64,000 nucleotides of DNA from Nitrospinaceae bacterium (GCA_029261395.1 JAJDBJ010000017.1:1-64000); one strand, 5' to 3'; shown: positions 42,846 to 53,014, numbered from the stretch's first letter. The notes: generated by a model from the letters alone, not told the origin. Translations and numbers: made by a program.

Positions 42846-43310
42846 TTGCCAAAATCATTTCAAGGAGACTTGAGCGGGGCGGGTCACAAAGTAGGGATCG
42901 TGGTGAGCCGGTTCAACGAATTTATCACCGGTCGGCTTTTAGAGGGCGCGGTAGACTGCCTGGTGCGACAGGGCGTGAAGGACGAGGATATCGAAGTCGT
43001 GCATGTGCCGGGGGCTTTTGAAATCCCCATGACGGCCAGGCGGATGGTCGGTAAAAAGAAATACGATGCAATCCTTTGCCTGGGTGCGGTGATTCGCGGA
43101 GGCACACCTCACTTCGAATACGTTGCGGGAGAAGCGGCGAAAGGTGTTGGCGCGGTTGCTTTGGAAGCCTCCATTCCCATTTTGTTCGGGGTGCTGACCA
43201 CGGATAACCTGGAACAGGCGACCGAACGCGCCGGGGCTAAATCCGGCAACAAGGGATGGGAAACGGCATTGGCCGCTATCGAAATGATCAATTTGTACAA
43301 GCAACTTTAA
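42846..43310 (+). CDS. ribH: 6,7-dimethyl-8-ribityllumazine synthase
   Basis: 154 residues with [53 protein letters not shown] and [17 protein letters not shown], all typical of the capsid-forming lumazine synthase. TTG start at 42846. Completes the pathway before ribE acts. Confidence 0.96.
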   Translation: MPKSFQGDLSGAGHKVGIVVSRFNEFITGRLLEGAVDCLVRQGVKDEDIEVVHVPGAFEIPMTARRMVGKKKYDAILCLGAVIRGGTPHFEYVAGEAAKGVGAVALEASIPILFGVLTTDNLEQATERAGAKSGNKGWETALAAIEMINLYKQL

Positions 43311-43326
43311 CGCGGATAGTGTTCTT

Positions 43327-43758
43327 ATGGGTAACAGGCGGTTTTCAAGAGAATTGGTGATACAGTTTCTTTATCTTACCGAGATGAACGAGGGCGAAAC
43401 TGAGGATCAACTGGAGTCCTTCTGGAAAAACAACTCCTGCAAGGAAAAAGATGTTCAGAGTTTTACCGAAGATATTCTGAGGGATATATTCGATCATAAA
43501 AAAGAGATTGATGCTCTGCTGGAAAAATTCAGTGACAACTGGACACTCTCAAGAATGACGGTGATCGACCGCAACCTGCTCCGAATGGCGGCTTCCGAAC
43601 TGATGTACAGTAAAACCGTTCCGCCCAAGGTGGCCATCGACGAAGCCGTTGAAATCGCCAAGAAATTCGGCACTGCAGACTCTCCCAATTTTATCAACGG
43701 CGTTCTGGATCGTATTTTAAAGGAATTGAAGCCGGACGTTCCCCTTAAATCAGCCTGA
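43327..43758 (+). CDS. nusB: Transcription antitermination factor NusB
   Basis: 143 residues, all-helical. [14 protein letters not shown] at the N-terminus and [15 protein letters not shown] plus [20 protein letters not shown] in the C-terminal half are conserved. NusB with NusE binds boxA RNA in rRNA antitermination. The ribH-nusB order is widespread. Confidence 0.95.
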   Translation: MGNRRFSRELVIQFLYLTEMNEGETEDQLESFWKNNSCKEKDVQSFTEDILRDIFDHKKEIDALLEKFSDNWTLSRMTVIDRNLLRMAASELMYSKTVPPKVAIDEAVEIAKKFGTADSPNFINGVLDRILKELKPDVPLKSA

Positions 43759-43787
43759 ATCAATAACCGTTTAAAAACCGGTTCGCT

Positions 43788-44531
43788 ATGGTTTATCTCA
43801 TTTTTTCCGATTTGCACAGCAACCTGGAATCGCTGGAGAAGTTCATTGAGGTCAGCGAAACGATTCCGCACGATCAGAAGGTGTGCCTTGGGGATATCGT
43901 CGGGTACAATGCCGACCCCAACCCTTGCGTGGACTGGGTTCGCGATAACGTGGATATCGTGCTTGCCGGCAACCACGATTATGCGGCAGTGAAGAAAATA
44001 GATCCTTCCTATTTCAATCCCTACGCTTTGGAAGCCTGTTTATGGACGCGGGAAGCTTTGACCGAGCGCAACATCGAGTACCTGAGCTCGCTCCCCACTA
44101 AAAAAGAACAGGATGGTATTTTGTGGGTACACTCCTCTCCTTTTGAGGAGGAGGAATGGCATTACGTGAACAATCAATATGATGGAGAGGACAACTTTCC
44201 TCATTTTGATACTCAGTGGTGCTTTCTCGGGCACTCCCACAAGCCGGTCATCTTGGAAAAGCCTCCCCAAGGCAAGGTAGAAGCCGTGTATGGTGGGGCA
44301 GTGCATCATTGGGAGCATATCCTTAAACAGGACTGCCGATACATCATCAATGTCGGCAGTTTAGGGCAACCCCGCGATGGTATTCCATCCCCCTGCTTCG
44401 TAGTGTTCGATTCTGACTCGCTGTCAGTGGAATTCCGGCGATATGACTACGATGTCCAACGGACCCAGGAAAAAATAAGACTCAACAAGCTTCCCCCGTT
44501 TCTTGCCGAGCGCCTGAGCGCAGGATTTTAA
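43788..44531 (+). CDS. Calcineurin-like metallophosphoesterase
   Basis: 247 residues. It has the full two-metal motif set: FSDLHSNLESLEKF, GDIVGYNADPNPCVDWV, GNHDYAAV, VHSSP and GHSHKPV. Related proteins act as YfcE/Icc-like or protein phosphatases; substrate is not predictable. It follows nusB by 29 bp and probably ends the rib operon, since a good promoter follows. Confidence 0.9.
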   Translation: MVYLIFSDLHSNLESLEKFIEVSETIPHDQKVCLGDIVGYNADPNPCVDWVRDNVDIVLAGNHDYAAVKKIDPSYFNPYALEACLWTREALTERNIEYLSSLPTKKEQDGILWVHSSPFEEEEWHYVNNQYDGEDNFPHFDTQWCFLGHSHKPVILEKPPQGKVEAVYGGAVHHWEHILKQDCRYIINVGSLGQPRDGIPSPCFVVFDSDSLSVEFRRYDYDVQRTQEKIRLNKLPPFLAERLSAGF

Positions 44532-44550
44532 CTGCCGATTTTTCAGCGTC

Positions 44551-44579
44551 TTGACGACACCCCCTAAAGGTGATATAGT
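44551..44579 (+). promoter_or_regulatory. Promoter of the amidase gene
   Basis: TTGACG (44551-44556), 17-bp spacer, TATAGT (44574-44579): five of six matches in each box, 75 bp upstream of the amidase start. Confidence 0.7.
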
Positions 44580-44653
44580 CAAAACCTTAATGAAATTAGT
44601 AAGTTATGCTGATTTCTCTGGCATTGTTCTCGAGTTTGAAAAGGAATGGTTTA

Positions 44654-46333
44654 ATGGGTCTTGGACATCTGAAATCTTTTGGGCAGAGAGCGCTGTGGAT
44701 GGTTTCTGCTTTCTGTCTTGTGATTGCATTTTCAGGGGGACCTGTCTGGGCGAAACTGGATTCCTCGGCATCTTCTCAGAAGCGGTATGCCATTGCGAAA
44801 AAGGAATATCAAAACCTTTTGTATTCCAAGAGTAAGATGAAATACCGGAAAAACTGGATGCAGGCCATTGCTGGATTTCAGTCGGTATTGAAAAAATATC
44901 CAAAGACTCAGGAAAGTTACAAGTCGGTTTTTACCCTGGGCCGTTTGTTTCACAAGCTGGGAAAACGAACCGGACTACGGTCCGATATCGACAAGGCATT
45001 GTCGTATTATCATCGCCTCGAGGCGGAATTCCCCGCAGGTTGGTTGACCGATGACGCTCTGTATTTTGCCGGCCAATTGTATGTCGGTCGCAAGAGTTAT
45101 GCCGAGGGGCGTGTCGCGTTTCAGAAAATTCTGACTCATTATCCCAAGGGTGATTTTGTCCCCAAAGCCAGGCGACAGTTAAATAGCCAAGTCCTGAAAG
45201 TTAACAAAAAGATTCCGGTTCTACAGCCCACCGTTATATTGAGGGACCTGACCTTTGTCAGCGGAGCCAATGAAACCCGTGTGGTTTTGAAGGTCGATGG
45301 ATCAATCAAGTATTCCAAGAAAAGGCTGAGAAACCCCGACCGCGTGTATTTTGATTTTCAAAATGCCCGATGGGATGAGCATATTCCCGATAATATCTCT
45401 GTGGAAGACGGTCGGGTTGAGCAGTTGCGGATGACCGATACAAAGGGATCCCCCAGTCGCCTGGTGCTGGACTTGGATGAGGACGCGAAGCAGAAGGTGG
45501 CGGTTCGAGTCAGCAAGAATCAGTTGATCATTGTTGTTCCCCAGCATAAAAAGAAATTCGTAGCTCTCAAAACCAAATCTCTCAAAAAGAAACCGTCCCT
45601 CCGTGTAGTGAGAAATACCATATCCTCCAAGGCGCAAGCCAACCGGAAGACACCGGTGGTGGTTCTGGATGCAGGGCACGGGGGTAAGGATTATGGGGCT
45701 CTGGGAGCCCATGGCTTGTTCGAGAAAGAGCTCAACCTCCGGATTTCCAAGCAGGTCCAGAAGATTCTGCTGAAGCGATATCACTACAAAGTTATCATGA
45801 CCCGTAAAAATGATACTTTTATTGAACTCAAGGATCGGGGGAAAATCGCGAATAAACATGACGCCGATTTGTTTGTCTCTATCCACGCCAATGCCGCCAA
45901 GCGGAAATCTGCGAAAGGCATCGAAACCTATTATCTGGGGTCGGGTTCCAATGAACAGGCCCGGGAAACGGCAGAGCGTGAAAATGGAGACCTGGTTCAT
46001 TCTGTGGCGGATGATGCGGTGCAGGAGATACTGGCCAGTCTCATCTCAACCACCAAAATCAATGATTCTTCTCGTTTGGCCGCTATTGTGCAAAAACGGT
46101 TGCATAAGACCATGTCCAAAAAGTTTTCCGGTATTCAAAACCTTGGCGTGAAAGAGGGCCCCTTCTTCGTGCTTCATGACACCAATATGCCAAGCATTTT
46201 GGTGGAGGTAGGTTTTGTAACCAATGGTCGGGAAGGTCGGCAATTGAAGAGGAAGACCTATCAGAAATGGTTGGCGGAGTCCATTGCCCGTGGCATTCAT
46301 GAATACTTGGAAGAAATAGCCCCCTCCATCTAA
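44654..46333 (+). CDS. N-acetylmuramoyl-L-alanine amidase (TPR-AMIN-Amidase_3)
   Basis: 559 residues from the ATG at 44654, chosen because AAGGAATGG precedes it and it gives a clean signal peptide (cleavage after PVWA); an upstream ATG at 44606 is less likely. TPR-like repeats (about 45-175) are followed by an AMIN domain (about 185-290) and a zinc amidase domain with DAGHGGKDYGALG, the Glu in FEKELNLR, SIHANAAK and the C-terminal LVEVGF catalytic Glu. It cleaves peptide stems from glycan strands at the septum, like AmiC. Confidence 0.93.
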   Translation: MGLGHLKSFGQRALWMVSAFCLVIAFSGGPVWAKLDSSASSQKRYAIAKKEYQNLLYSKSKMKYRKNWMQAIAGFQSVLKKYPKTQESYKSVFTLGRLFHKLGKRTGLRSDIDKALSYYHRLEAEFPAGWLTDDALYFAGQLYVGRKSYAEGRVAFQKILTHYPKGDFVPKARRQLNSQVLKVNKKIPVLQPTVILRDLTFVSGANETRVVLKVDGSIKYSKKRLRNPDRVYFDFQNARWDEHIPDNISVEDGRVEQLRMTDTKGSPSRLVLDLDEDAKQKVAVRVSKNQLIIVVPQHKKKFVALKTKSLKKKPSLRVVRNTISSKAQANRKTPVVVLDAGHGGKDYGALGAHGLFEKELNLRISKQVQKILLKRYHYKVIMTRKNDTFIELKDRGKIANKHDADLFVSIHANAAKRKSAKGIETYYLGSGSNEQARETAERENGDLVHSVADDAVQEILASLISTTKINDSSRLAAIVQKRLHKTMSKKFSGIQNLGVKEGPFFVLHDTNMPSILVEVGFVTNGREGRQLKRKTYQKWLAESIARGIHEYLEEIAPSI

Positions 46334-46358
46334 CCTTCCCAAGAATCGAGATGATGCT

Positions 46359-47684
46359 ATGTCCATTCCCCAAGTTGCCATCATCGGAAGAGCCAATGTC
46401 GGCAAGTCCACCCTGTTCAACAAAATCATCAAAAAACGCGCTGCGATTGTAAACGATACGCCGGGAGTAACACGTGACCGGATGTTCAGTCGGGCGGAGT
46501 GGTTTGGGAAACCATTCATGCTGATTGATACCGGTGGGATCGATCTTGACGCCGACAATGAAATTGAACTCCAGGTTAAACTGCAGGCGGATATTGCAAT
46601 CGCTGAAGCCGACTATATCCTGTTCGTGGGTGATGGCCAGCAAGGTTTGACTCCGCAGGATCAGGAAGTCATCTCCAAAGTTCGGTCCTCGGGCAAACCT
46701 CTGATTGTTGTGGTCAACAAGGTGGATGATCTCAGCCATGAGTCGATGATCCACGACTTTTTTAAGATGGGGGTCGAAAAGACTTTCGCGCTTTCTGCTG
46801 AGCACGGTACCGGAGTTGAAGCCATGCTGGAGGAGTTGGTGAAAGGTTTTGCCGAAGCGGAAGAGGAACCGGCTGAGGTGTCCAGGGGAATCCGCGTCGC
46901 GGTGATCGGGAAACCCAATGCCGGCAAATCGTCACTCATCAATAAGCTGTTGAAATCTGATCGCTGTATCGTTTCTGAAATTCCCGGAACCACGCGTGAC
47001 GCGGTGGACACGTCCATCGAATTCGAGGGGCAGGAGTTTGTATTGGTGGATACTGCCGGTATCCGGCGCAAAGGCAAAACCACGCGTCTGCTTGAGAAGT
47101 ACAGCGTGATCATGGCCTTGAAGGCTTTGGAGCGGTGTGACGTCGCGGTTATGGTTGTGGATGGAGAAACAGGTGTGAGCGATCAGGATGCCACCATTGC
47201 CGGGTACGCCTTTGAGCAGGGCAGGGGATGTATTCTCGCTATTAACAAGTGTGATCTTCTGGAGCGCGAGAAAGGTGTCCATGAGGCTATTGCGGAGAAA
47301 GTGAAGGATAAATTGAGATTTTTGGAATTTGCTCCGGTATTATTTGTCTCCGCCAAATCTGGATATGGATTGAAACATTTTTTCCCGGAAGTGGGAAGAG
47401 TCTATTCGCAATACTCGAGAAGGATCCCCACAGGGAAATTAAACGACTGTTTTGCCAGGGCCATTGAAAAAAATCCACTCAGCAGTTATCGAGGGAAATT
47501 TCTCAAGTTGTATTACTCCACTCAGATAAAAAATTCTCCTCCCACGTTTCAATGTTTCGTGAATTATCCAGAGGGCATTCATTTTTCATATCGCAGATAT
47601 CTGACGAACAGCTTGAGACAGGAGTTTGGCTTTTCGGGAACACCGGTGCACCTGAAGTTTACTGCCCGGCGTTCCGGTGACTAG
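46359..47684 (+). CDS. der: Ribosome-associated GTPase Der (EngA)
   Basis: 441 residues with two consecutive GTPase domains: G1 motifs GRANVGKSTLFN and GKPNAGKSSLIN, DTGGI and DTAGIRRKG, NKVD and NKCD, followed by a KH-like domain with NSPPTFQCFVNYPEGIHFSY and GFSGTPVHL. Der acts in 50S subunit maturation. Normal length. Confidence 0.97.
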   Translation: MSIPQVAIIGRANVGKSTLFNKIIKKRAAIVNDTPGVTRDRMFSRAEWFGKPFMLIDTGGIDLDADNEIELQVKLQADIAIAEADYILFVGDGQQGLTPQDQEVISKVRSSGKPLIVVVNKVDDLSHESMIHDFFKMGVEKTFALSAEHGTGVEAMLEELVKGFAEAEEEPAEVSRGIRVAVIGKPNAGKSSLINKLLKSDRCIVSEIPGTTRDAVDTSIEFEGQEFVLVDTAGIRRKGKTTRLLEKYSVIMALKALERCDVAVMVVDGETGVSDQDATIAGYAFEQGRGCILAINKCDLLEREKGVHEAIAEKVKDKLRFLEFAPVLFVSAKSGYGLKHFFPEVGRVYSQYSRRIPTGKLNDCFARAIEKNPLSSYRGKFLKLYYSTQIKNSPPTFQCFVNYPEGIHFSYRRYLTNSLRQEFGFSGTPVHLKFTARRSGD

Positions 47685-47687
47685 TTT

Positions 47688-50081
47688 ATGGCAAATCCCA
47701 AAGGGCACAGTATATATAAAGGCTATAACTTTCGGGTTTTGAAGATCAAGGGATTCGATCCTATCTGTTTTGGATGCCCCCCGGGAATAGTCAAGGATTT
47801 CAGCAGACGATCCGAAGCGCTTCCCTCCAAGTATGTGCTTCCCATAAGAACCTTTGTTCAGGGAAAAAATAATTTTGATTTTGAGTTTATTGTCTATACG
47901 TTCCTCTTCGCTCGCCCCTCCAACGAAAAGATAGAAGTCTACTGCACCGCTGATCAGAGAGCCCGGCTGAAATCCATTCTCCATGAAACTTTATTTGGTC
48001 CTGATTTTTCGAATATGATTCATGCTCAATTCCGTCGGTTTGGCCGTGACCGCGGGTTTACGGACACGGAATTGAAACGGTATCGACAATTTTTGGATCA
48101 GGTGGCGGAAAGCAAGAAGCTACTCAATTTGTACAGCCGCCTTCTCAAACTAAACACGCCTGACCGTCAAATTCAAGCCGAGATCAGAAGCGCTTTTGAA
48201 ATCCTGATGCGCGGCAAACAGTGGTTGATGAATAAATCCAACTCCAGAACGGCTTCACTTTTTGCCCGAAACTATATTACCTGTGCGCAGTTGCAAAAGG
48301 AGATGGATCTGTTTTCCATTTCCAAGGAAAAAAACAAGGACGAATTTATCTGCTCACTGATCGAGTTTCAAATATTCAATGAGCAGAATACGGTGACGAT
48401 AAAAGCCGCAGAGAACCGGGGGAAAGCGTTGAGAATAGTTCAGACCCGGCCCGCAGATTTTGATATTCATCAGCCGGGGCGGCAGAAATTTTCTGTCAAT
48501 ATGTTGAAACCTGACTTGCCTCCAAAACCAGACGTTGTTACGCCTTTGGAGAAACCCTTTATGGGAGTCACTTACCTTGGTGTGGGATCAGGGTTTTCAC
48601 ATAACCGGAAAAACAGTTGTCTGATTGTCTGGTCCGAGGGCAAGGGTATTATGGTGGATGCTTTCAACGAGCATAACGAGTCTACGCTAAAATACGGGAT
48701 AACGGAGAAGGATATCAGCTATATTATTCTCTCTCACGTTCACTCCGACCATGACTCCGGTTTGATCGAAAAAATTCTATCGGGTCATCGTGTCAAGTTG
48801 ATCACGACGCGAATTATTTTCGAAAGTTTTCTGAGAAAAGTTCAGGGCATCAGCCGATTCCCAAAAGAAGTGATTGAAGAGTTTGTGGATTTGCTGGAGG
48901 TGGAAGCCGGTAACGAAATCAAACTGCCCGGTTTCAAAAACACCTATCTGTTGTTTGATTATTCCCTTCATTCGATTCCAGCCGGTCGATTCAAAGTGAT
49001 ATACCGCCCTCCTGGAAAAAATGAAAAAACGATCAGTCACTCCGGAGACACCAAGTATGACGAAGATTTGACCTACCGGTGGTGGGAGATGGGTAACTTT
49101 TCTCGCAAACGGAGGGACAGTATTCTGGGATTTGTCTGGGATGCGGATTTAATTATTCAGGAAGTGGGGGGAGGCAATTTGCACACCGAGTTGGCTTCTC
49201 TCACTCACATCGATCCTCCTCTCGCTAAGAAGGTCGTGCTTGTTCATCAACATAAGGAGCCTTTTAATCATCCCTATTTTCGGTTTGCTCGTGAAGGTGA
49301 GACAGATGTGTTGATCAAAAGCAGAAAATCCAAGGTTCGAACCAAACGGGATTTGATCAAAGATGCGATTTTGTTTAATGGTGTTAAAAGATCACAGCTG
49401 ACAAAAATTGCGGAGCAATCGAAAATCCAGAAACTAAAACCTGGAGCAGTTGTTTTTTCTAAAAATGAAGTTGGGAATGAGTTTTTCGTAATACTGGATG
49501 GTTTCGCGGAAATCGCTATCAATAAGAACCAATCGGTCGTTTACGAGAAAGGGATGTTTTTCGGAGAATTGGCTGTTTCTACCTCCAATCCACTCCGCCG
49601 GGCCACCGTCAAAGCTTTGTCGGACCTGACCCTTCTGAAGATCCCCAAGAAATTTTATACCCAATCCGGCCTGCCTAAAATTATTGATGAATTTTACCAA
49701 TTGAGTAATTATTTCAATAATATAATACGTCCCGGTTTGATCGCATCCCTGGGTTTCGGAGACCTTCGGCATTGGAAAAAAGACGAAGCTATTTTCGCCA
49801 AAGATTTGGACGGAGATCTGGTTTTTATCATCATTTCAGGGAGAGTTAAAATTTGCCCACCGGGCACAAAAAACGTTGCTTTTCTGTCGAGTGGCGATAT
49901 TATGGGGCAAATTCCAGACTGGAAGCATGTCCCATTAATGAATCAGGCTGTGGTTGATACCGAACGGGTATTGGCTGTGGGAATCAGTTGCCGCGAATTA
50001 AACCAGCTCTTTCGTCTTTACCCGTCTTTTTACGGTACGGTTTTTCAAAAGATGAAACGGTTGGAGTCGGTTTTATGCTGA
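47688..50081 (+). CDS. Metallo-beta-lactamase-fold protein with two C-terminal cNMP-binding-like domains
   Basis: 797 residues. Residues 1-280 show no recognised family (begins MANPKGHSIYKGYNF). A metallo-beta-lactamase domain follows with H350-V-H352-S-D354-H355, then SHSGDTKYDED and VLVHQHKEP as further metal ligands. Two cyclic-nucleotide-binding folds follow (about 570-650 and 685-790): LKPGAVVFSKNEVGNEFFVIL with GMFFGELAV, and HWKKDEAIFAKDLDGDLVFIII with FLSSGDIMGQIPD. Ligand-binding RA in the first phosphate cassette appears as LRRAT. It starts three bases after der, suggesting co-transcription. Plausibly a nucleotide-regulated hydrolase; substrate unknown. Confidence 0.78.
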   Translation: MANPKGHSIYKGYNFRVLKIKGFDPICFGCPPGIVKDFSRRSEALPSKYVLPIRTFVQGKNNFDFEFIVYTFLFARPSNEKIEVYCTADQRARLKSILHETLFGPDFSNMIHAQFRRFGRDRGFTDTELKRYRQFLDQVAESKKLLNLYSRLLKLNTPDRQIQAEIRSAFEILMRGKQWLMNKSNSRTASLFARNYITCAQLQKEMDLFSISKEKNKDEFICSLIEFQIFNEQNTVTIKAAENRGKALRIVQTRPADFDIHQPGRQKFSVNMLKPDLPPKPDVVTPLEKPFMGVTYLGVGSGFSHNRKNSCLIVWSEGKGIMVDAFNEHNESTLKYGITEKDISYIILSHVHSDHDSGLIEKILSGHRVKLITTRIIFESFLRKVQGISRFPKEVIEEFVDLLEVEAGNEIKLPGFKNTYLLFDYSLHSIPAGRFKVIYRPPGKNEKTISHSGDTKYDEDLTYRWWEMGNFSRKRRDSILGFVWDADLIIQEVGGGNLHTELASLTHIDPPLAKKVVLVHQHKEPFNHPYFRFAREGETDVLIKSRKSKVRTKRDLIKDAILFNGVKRSQLTKIAEQSKIQKLKPGAVVFSKNEVGNEFFVILDGFAEIAINKNQSVVYEKGMFFGELAVSTSNPLRRATVKALSDLTLLKIPKKFYTQSGLPKIIDEFYQLSNYFNNIIRPGLIASLGFGDLRHWKKDEAIFAKDLDGDLVFIIISGRVKICPPGTKNVAFLSSGDIMGQIPDWKHVPLMNQAVVDTERVLAVGISCRELNQLFRLYPSFYGTVFQKMKRLESVLC

Positions 50082-50178
50082 TTCTTTTTGGGATATCGAG
50101 GGTGTCCAGTCAAAATCTCTTTGTACATATACAAGTTTAAAGATTTAAGTTAAGGATAGCTCTTTAAATTGGTAATAT

Positions 50179-50213
50179 TGCACTTGTTGAAGTGCATAGG
50201 TTTTTTGTAAAAT
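50179..50213 (+). promoter_or_regulatory. Hairpin plus possible promoter before the EF-G-like gene
   Basis: TGCACTT-GTTG-AAGTGCA (50179-50196), then TAGG and six T residues: looks like an intrinsic terminator for the upstream gene. The same stretch holds TTGTTG (50184-50189) and TAAAAT (50208-50213) at 18-bp spacing, a weak promoter for the gene at 50235. Which role is real is unclear. Confidence 0.4.
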
Positions 50214-50234
50214 CCGCCTACCGGGGGGAGAAGC

Positions 50235-52319
50235 ATGAAATCGTACAAAGTTGAGCAGATCAGGAATGTTGCATTTGTCGGCCATGCTGGGGCGGGAAAA
50301 ACCTCAGTAGTGGAAGGCCTGTTATTTTTGTCAGGTGTCTCCGACCGTCTGGGAAAAGTAGGTGACAACTCTTCCATCATGGATTACGACCCCGATGAAA
50401 TTCGACGGGGTCATTCCATCAACGCCTCATTCGCCGTCAGCGAATGGCAAAAATACAAACTCAATATTTTAGATACTCCCGGGAACGGGAACTTTATTGC
50501 GGATACTCCGGGTTGCATCCGTGTTTCCGATGGCGTGGTGGTTGTTATTGCCGCAGATTCAGGGATTCAGTTTTACACTGAAAAAGTTTGGCAATGGGCG
50601 AATGAAAGCTCCCTCAAACGAATTGTATTCATCAATAAAATGGACAGCGAACAGGCCTCCATTCAATCCATCCTGGCATCCTTAAAAAAGAAATTTAACG
50701 CCCAACCTTTTCTGATGCATGTGCCCGTTGGGAGTGCTGATAATTTTTCCGGTATTGTGGACTTGGTTGAGAACAAATACTATTGTTACGAACGGGATGG
50801 TAAGGGGGTGGGCACCGCTTCCAGCATTCCCGATGAATTGAAAGATGAAGTGGAAATCCGCCGCGCTGAATTGGTCGAAGCGGTTGCCGAGGCGGATGAC
50901 GAACTGATTGAGTCTTATCTCGATAAGGGTGAATTGAGCGATGAGGAGTTTGACGCCGGCCTCAGAAAAGGCGTGGAAAGCGGTCGGTTGGTTCCGGTTA
51001 TTCTGGGTTCCGCGCTTCATAACATCGGGACCGACCGGTTGGCGAAAGCGATCATCGACTATTTACCCTCGCCCGATCACAGCCCGATCCAACTCGCTAA
51101 AGCCTTGAGTGGGGATGATGCCATAGAAGTGAAGCCGGGCAACGGGATGCTCGCCAGCCTCGTCTTTAAAACTATTGTCGATCCCTATGCCGGTAAGTTG
51201 ACTCTGTTTCGTGTTTACTCCGGATCGGTGAAACCGGATACGTCCGTGTTCAATGCCAATCACGAAGCCGACGAACGGGTCGGTCAGCTATTTACCCTGC
51301 AGGGGAAAAAACAGATTCCACTCCCTGAAGTCATTGCTGGAGATATGGGGACGGTTGCCAAGCTTAAGGTCACCACCACGGGAGACACGTTGACGACGAA
51401 GAGTGAGGGCGTGCAATTTGATCCAATCGTTTTTCCCAATCCAGTGTTGGCGCGTGCTATGGTCCCCAAAACAAGGGCGGACGAGGAAAAAATCAGTCAC
51501 TCTCTGATTCGTCTTAACGAAGAGGATCCCTCTCTTAAAGTGGAGCGGGATGCCCAGACCCACGAATTGCTGGTTTCCGGTATGGGGACGGAGCATCTCG
51601 ATGTGACCATTGAACGCTTGAAACGGCGGTTTGGGGTGGAGGTTGAGATGAAGCCTCCCAAGATTCCGTACCGAGAAACTATTCGCGGCAAAACCAAAGT
51701 GCAAGGCAAGCACAAAAAGCAATCCGGCGGTCATGGCCAGTTTGGCGATACCTGGCTGGAAATATCGCCTTTGCCCCGAGGCGGGGGATTTGAGTTTGAA
51801 AGCCGAATTGTGGGTGGTGCCATCCCCAAAACGTATATCCCCGCAGTCGAAAAAGGTGTGCAGGAAGCCATGTCGCAGGGGGTTCTGGCGAATTTCCCCA
51901 TGGTCGACGTGAAAGTAGCCTTGTACGACGGCTCCTATCACGATGTCGACTCATCGGAAATGGCTTTCAAGATAGCCGGCTCAATCGGATTCAAAAAGGG
52001 GGTTTTAGAGTGCCGCCCGATCCTTCTGGAGCCGCTTATGACCATGGAGGTGATCGTTCCCAGTGAGTTTGTCGGAGATGTGATTGGCGATCTTAACTCA
52101 AAGCGTGGTAAAATCCTGGGTGTCGATGCCAACGATGACAATCAGAATGTCCGTGCTCATGTTCCGATGGCATCGATTTTGAATTATGCTCCGGAACTTC
52201 GCGCATTGACCAGCGGTCGCGGAATTTTCGTAATGGAGTTTGATCATTATGATGTTGTGCCTGAGCACCTGACTGCGAAAATTATAGAAGAAGCTAAAAA
52301 AGAAATGAACGAAGTATAA
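50235..52319 (+). CDS. Elongation factor G-like GTPase (EF-G2 type)
   Basis: 694 residues with the complete EF-G domain set. G1 GHAGAGKTSVV, G4 NKMD, domain II-III, domain IV with SGGHGQFGDTWLE, and the C-terminal RGIFVMEFDHYDVVP. The G3 motif reads D80-T-P-G-N84-G-N-F where ordinary EF-G has DTPGHVDF, so the catalytic His is replaced by Asn. That fits EF-G paralogues of unclear function rather than the main translocase. It is not beside rpsL/rpsG/tuf. GGGGGGAG precedes the ATG. Confidence 0.88.
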   Translation: MKSYKVEQIRNVAFVGHAGAGKTSVVEGLLFLSGVSDRLGKVGDNSSIMDYDPDEIRRGHSINASFAVSEWQKYKLNILDTPGNGNFIADTPGCIRVSDGVVVVIAADSGIQFYTEKVWQWANESSLKRIVFINKMDSEQASIQSILASLKKKFNAQPFLMHVPVGSADNFSGIVDLVENKYYCYERDGKGVGTASSIPDELKDEVEIRRAELVEAVAEADDELIESYLDKGELSDEEFDAGLRKGVESGRLVPVILGSALHNIGTDRLAKAIIDYLPSPDHSPIQLAKALSGDDAIEVKPGNGMLASLVFKTIVDPYAGKLTLFRVYSGSVKPDTSVFNANHEADERVGQLFTLQGKKQIPLPEVIAGDMGTVAKLKVTTTGDTLTTKSEGVQFDPIVFPNPVLARAMVPKTRADEEKISHSLIRLNEEDPSLKVERDAQTHELLVSGMGTEHLDVTIERLKRRFGVEVEMKPPKIPYRETIRGKTKVQGKHKKQSGGHGQFGDTWLEISPLPRGGGFEFESRIVGGAIPKTYIPAVEKGVQEAMSQGVLANFPMVDVKVALYDGSYHDVDSSEMAFKIAGSIGFKKGVLECRPILLEPLMTMEVIVPSEFVGDVIGDLNSKRGKILGVDANDDNQNVRAHVPMASILNYAPELRALTSGRGIFVMEFDHYDVVPEHLTAKIIEEAKKEMNEV

Positions 52320-52338
52320 CTTTTTTGTCGAGGTGCTT

Positions 52339-52668
52339 ATGACAAAAGGATCAGAACTGGGTACTATAGTGAAATCGAATATTGTTGACCGGGTTTATGA
52401 GCGGGTTGGTTTTACCCGGCAGGAAGCCGCTTCAGCGGTGGATGTCGTGCTGGATGAAATCAAGGCGGTATTGAGCAAGGGTGAAAGTGTTCGTATCGTC
52501 GGATTTGCCAGTTTTAATTTAAGGGATAAAAAAGCCCGCAATGCGAGGAACCCCAGAACGGGCGAGCCGATTATTATTAAACCCCGGCGGGTTTTAACAT
52601 TCAAGCCCAGTAAGCATTTACTGGACTCAACCAATAGTAAGGATCATGAAACCATCCATTCCGGATAA
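52339..52668 (+). CDS. ihfA: Integration host factor alpha / HU-family DNA-binding protein
   Basis: 109 residues. HU/IHF fold with [40 protein letters not shown] and the DNA-intercalating arm [20 protein letters not shown]. IhfA-like pattern rather than HU; binds and bends DNA. GTG at 52333 is in frame, but the ATG at 52339 with GAGGTG upstream is better. Overlaps the merR-like gene by 23 bases. Confidence 0.9.
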   Translation: MTKGSELGTIVKSNIVDRVYERVGFTRQEAASAVDVVLDEIKAVLSKGESVRIVGFASFNLRDKKARNARNPRTGEPIIIKPRRVLTFKPSKHLLDSTNSKDHETIHSG

Positions 52669-53014
52669 GCTGTTTTTCAAGATAGGTGAAGTGGCCGAAA
52701 TCGCAGAGGTGGAGCAACACGTCCTCCGTTACTGGGAAGACGAGTTTGATGTTCTCAAGCCCAATAAAAACCGTTCCGGTCAGCGTTTGTATCAGAAGAA
52801 AGATATCGATCAGGTTCTGGAAATCAAACAATTGCTGTATACGGATAAGTTCACTATCGCAGGCGCCAAAAATAAATTGAAGCAAAAAAAATCCAATAAT
52901 GGAGGATCTCAGATGGATTTTGGTTTCGACCGTGAGGCGCTTGCAGTCTGGAAAAAGAAAGCCACGCAGGATCTTAAATCAATTTTGAATATTCTGGACA
53001 AAAAGTCAAAATAA
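52646..53014 (+). CDS. MerR-family transcriptional regulator
   Basis: 122 residues: a MerR winged helix-turn-helix with [22 protein letters not shown]-type sequence (seen as [20 protein letters not shown]), [20 protein letters not shown] and a short helical tail. The target is unknown. It overlaps ihfA, an arrangement seen in many proteobacteria-like genomes. No effector-binding domain is visible. Confidence 0.9.
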   Translation: MKPSIPDKLFFKIGEVAEIAEVEQHVLRYWEDEFDVLKPNKNRSGQRLYQKKDIDQVLEIKQLLYTDKFTIAGAKNKLKQKKSNNGGSQMDFGFDREALAVWKKKATQDLKSILNILDKKSK

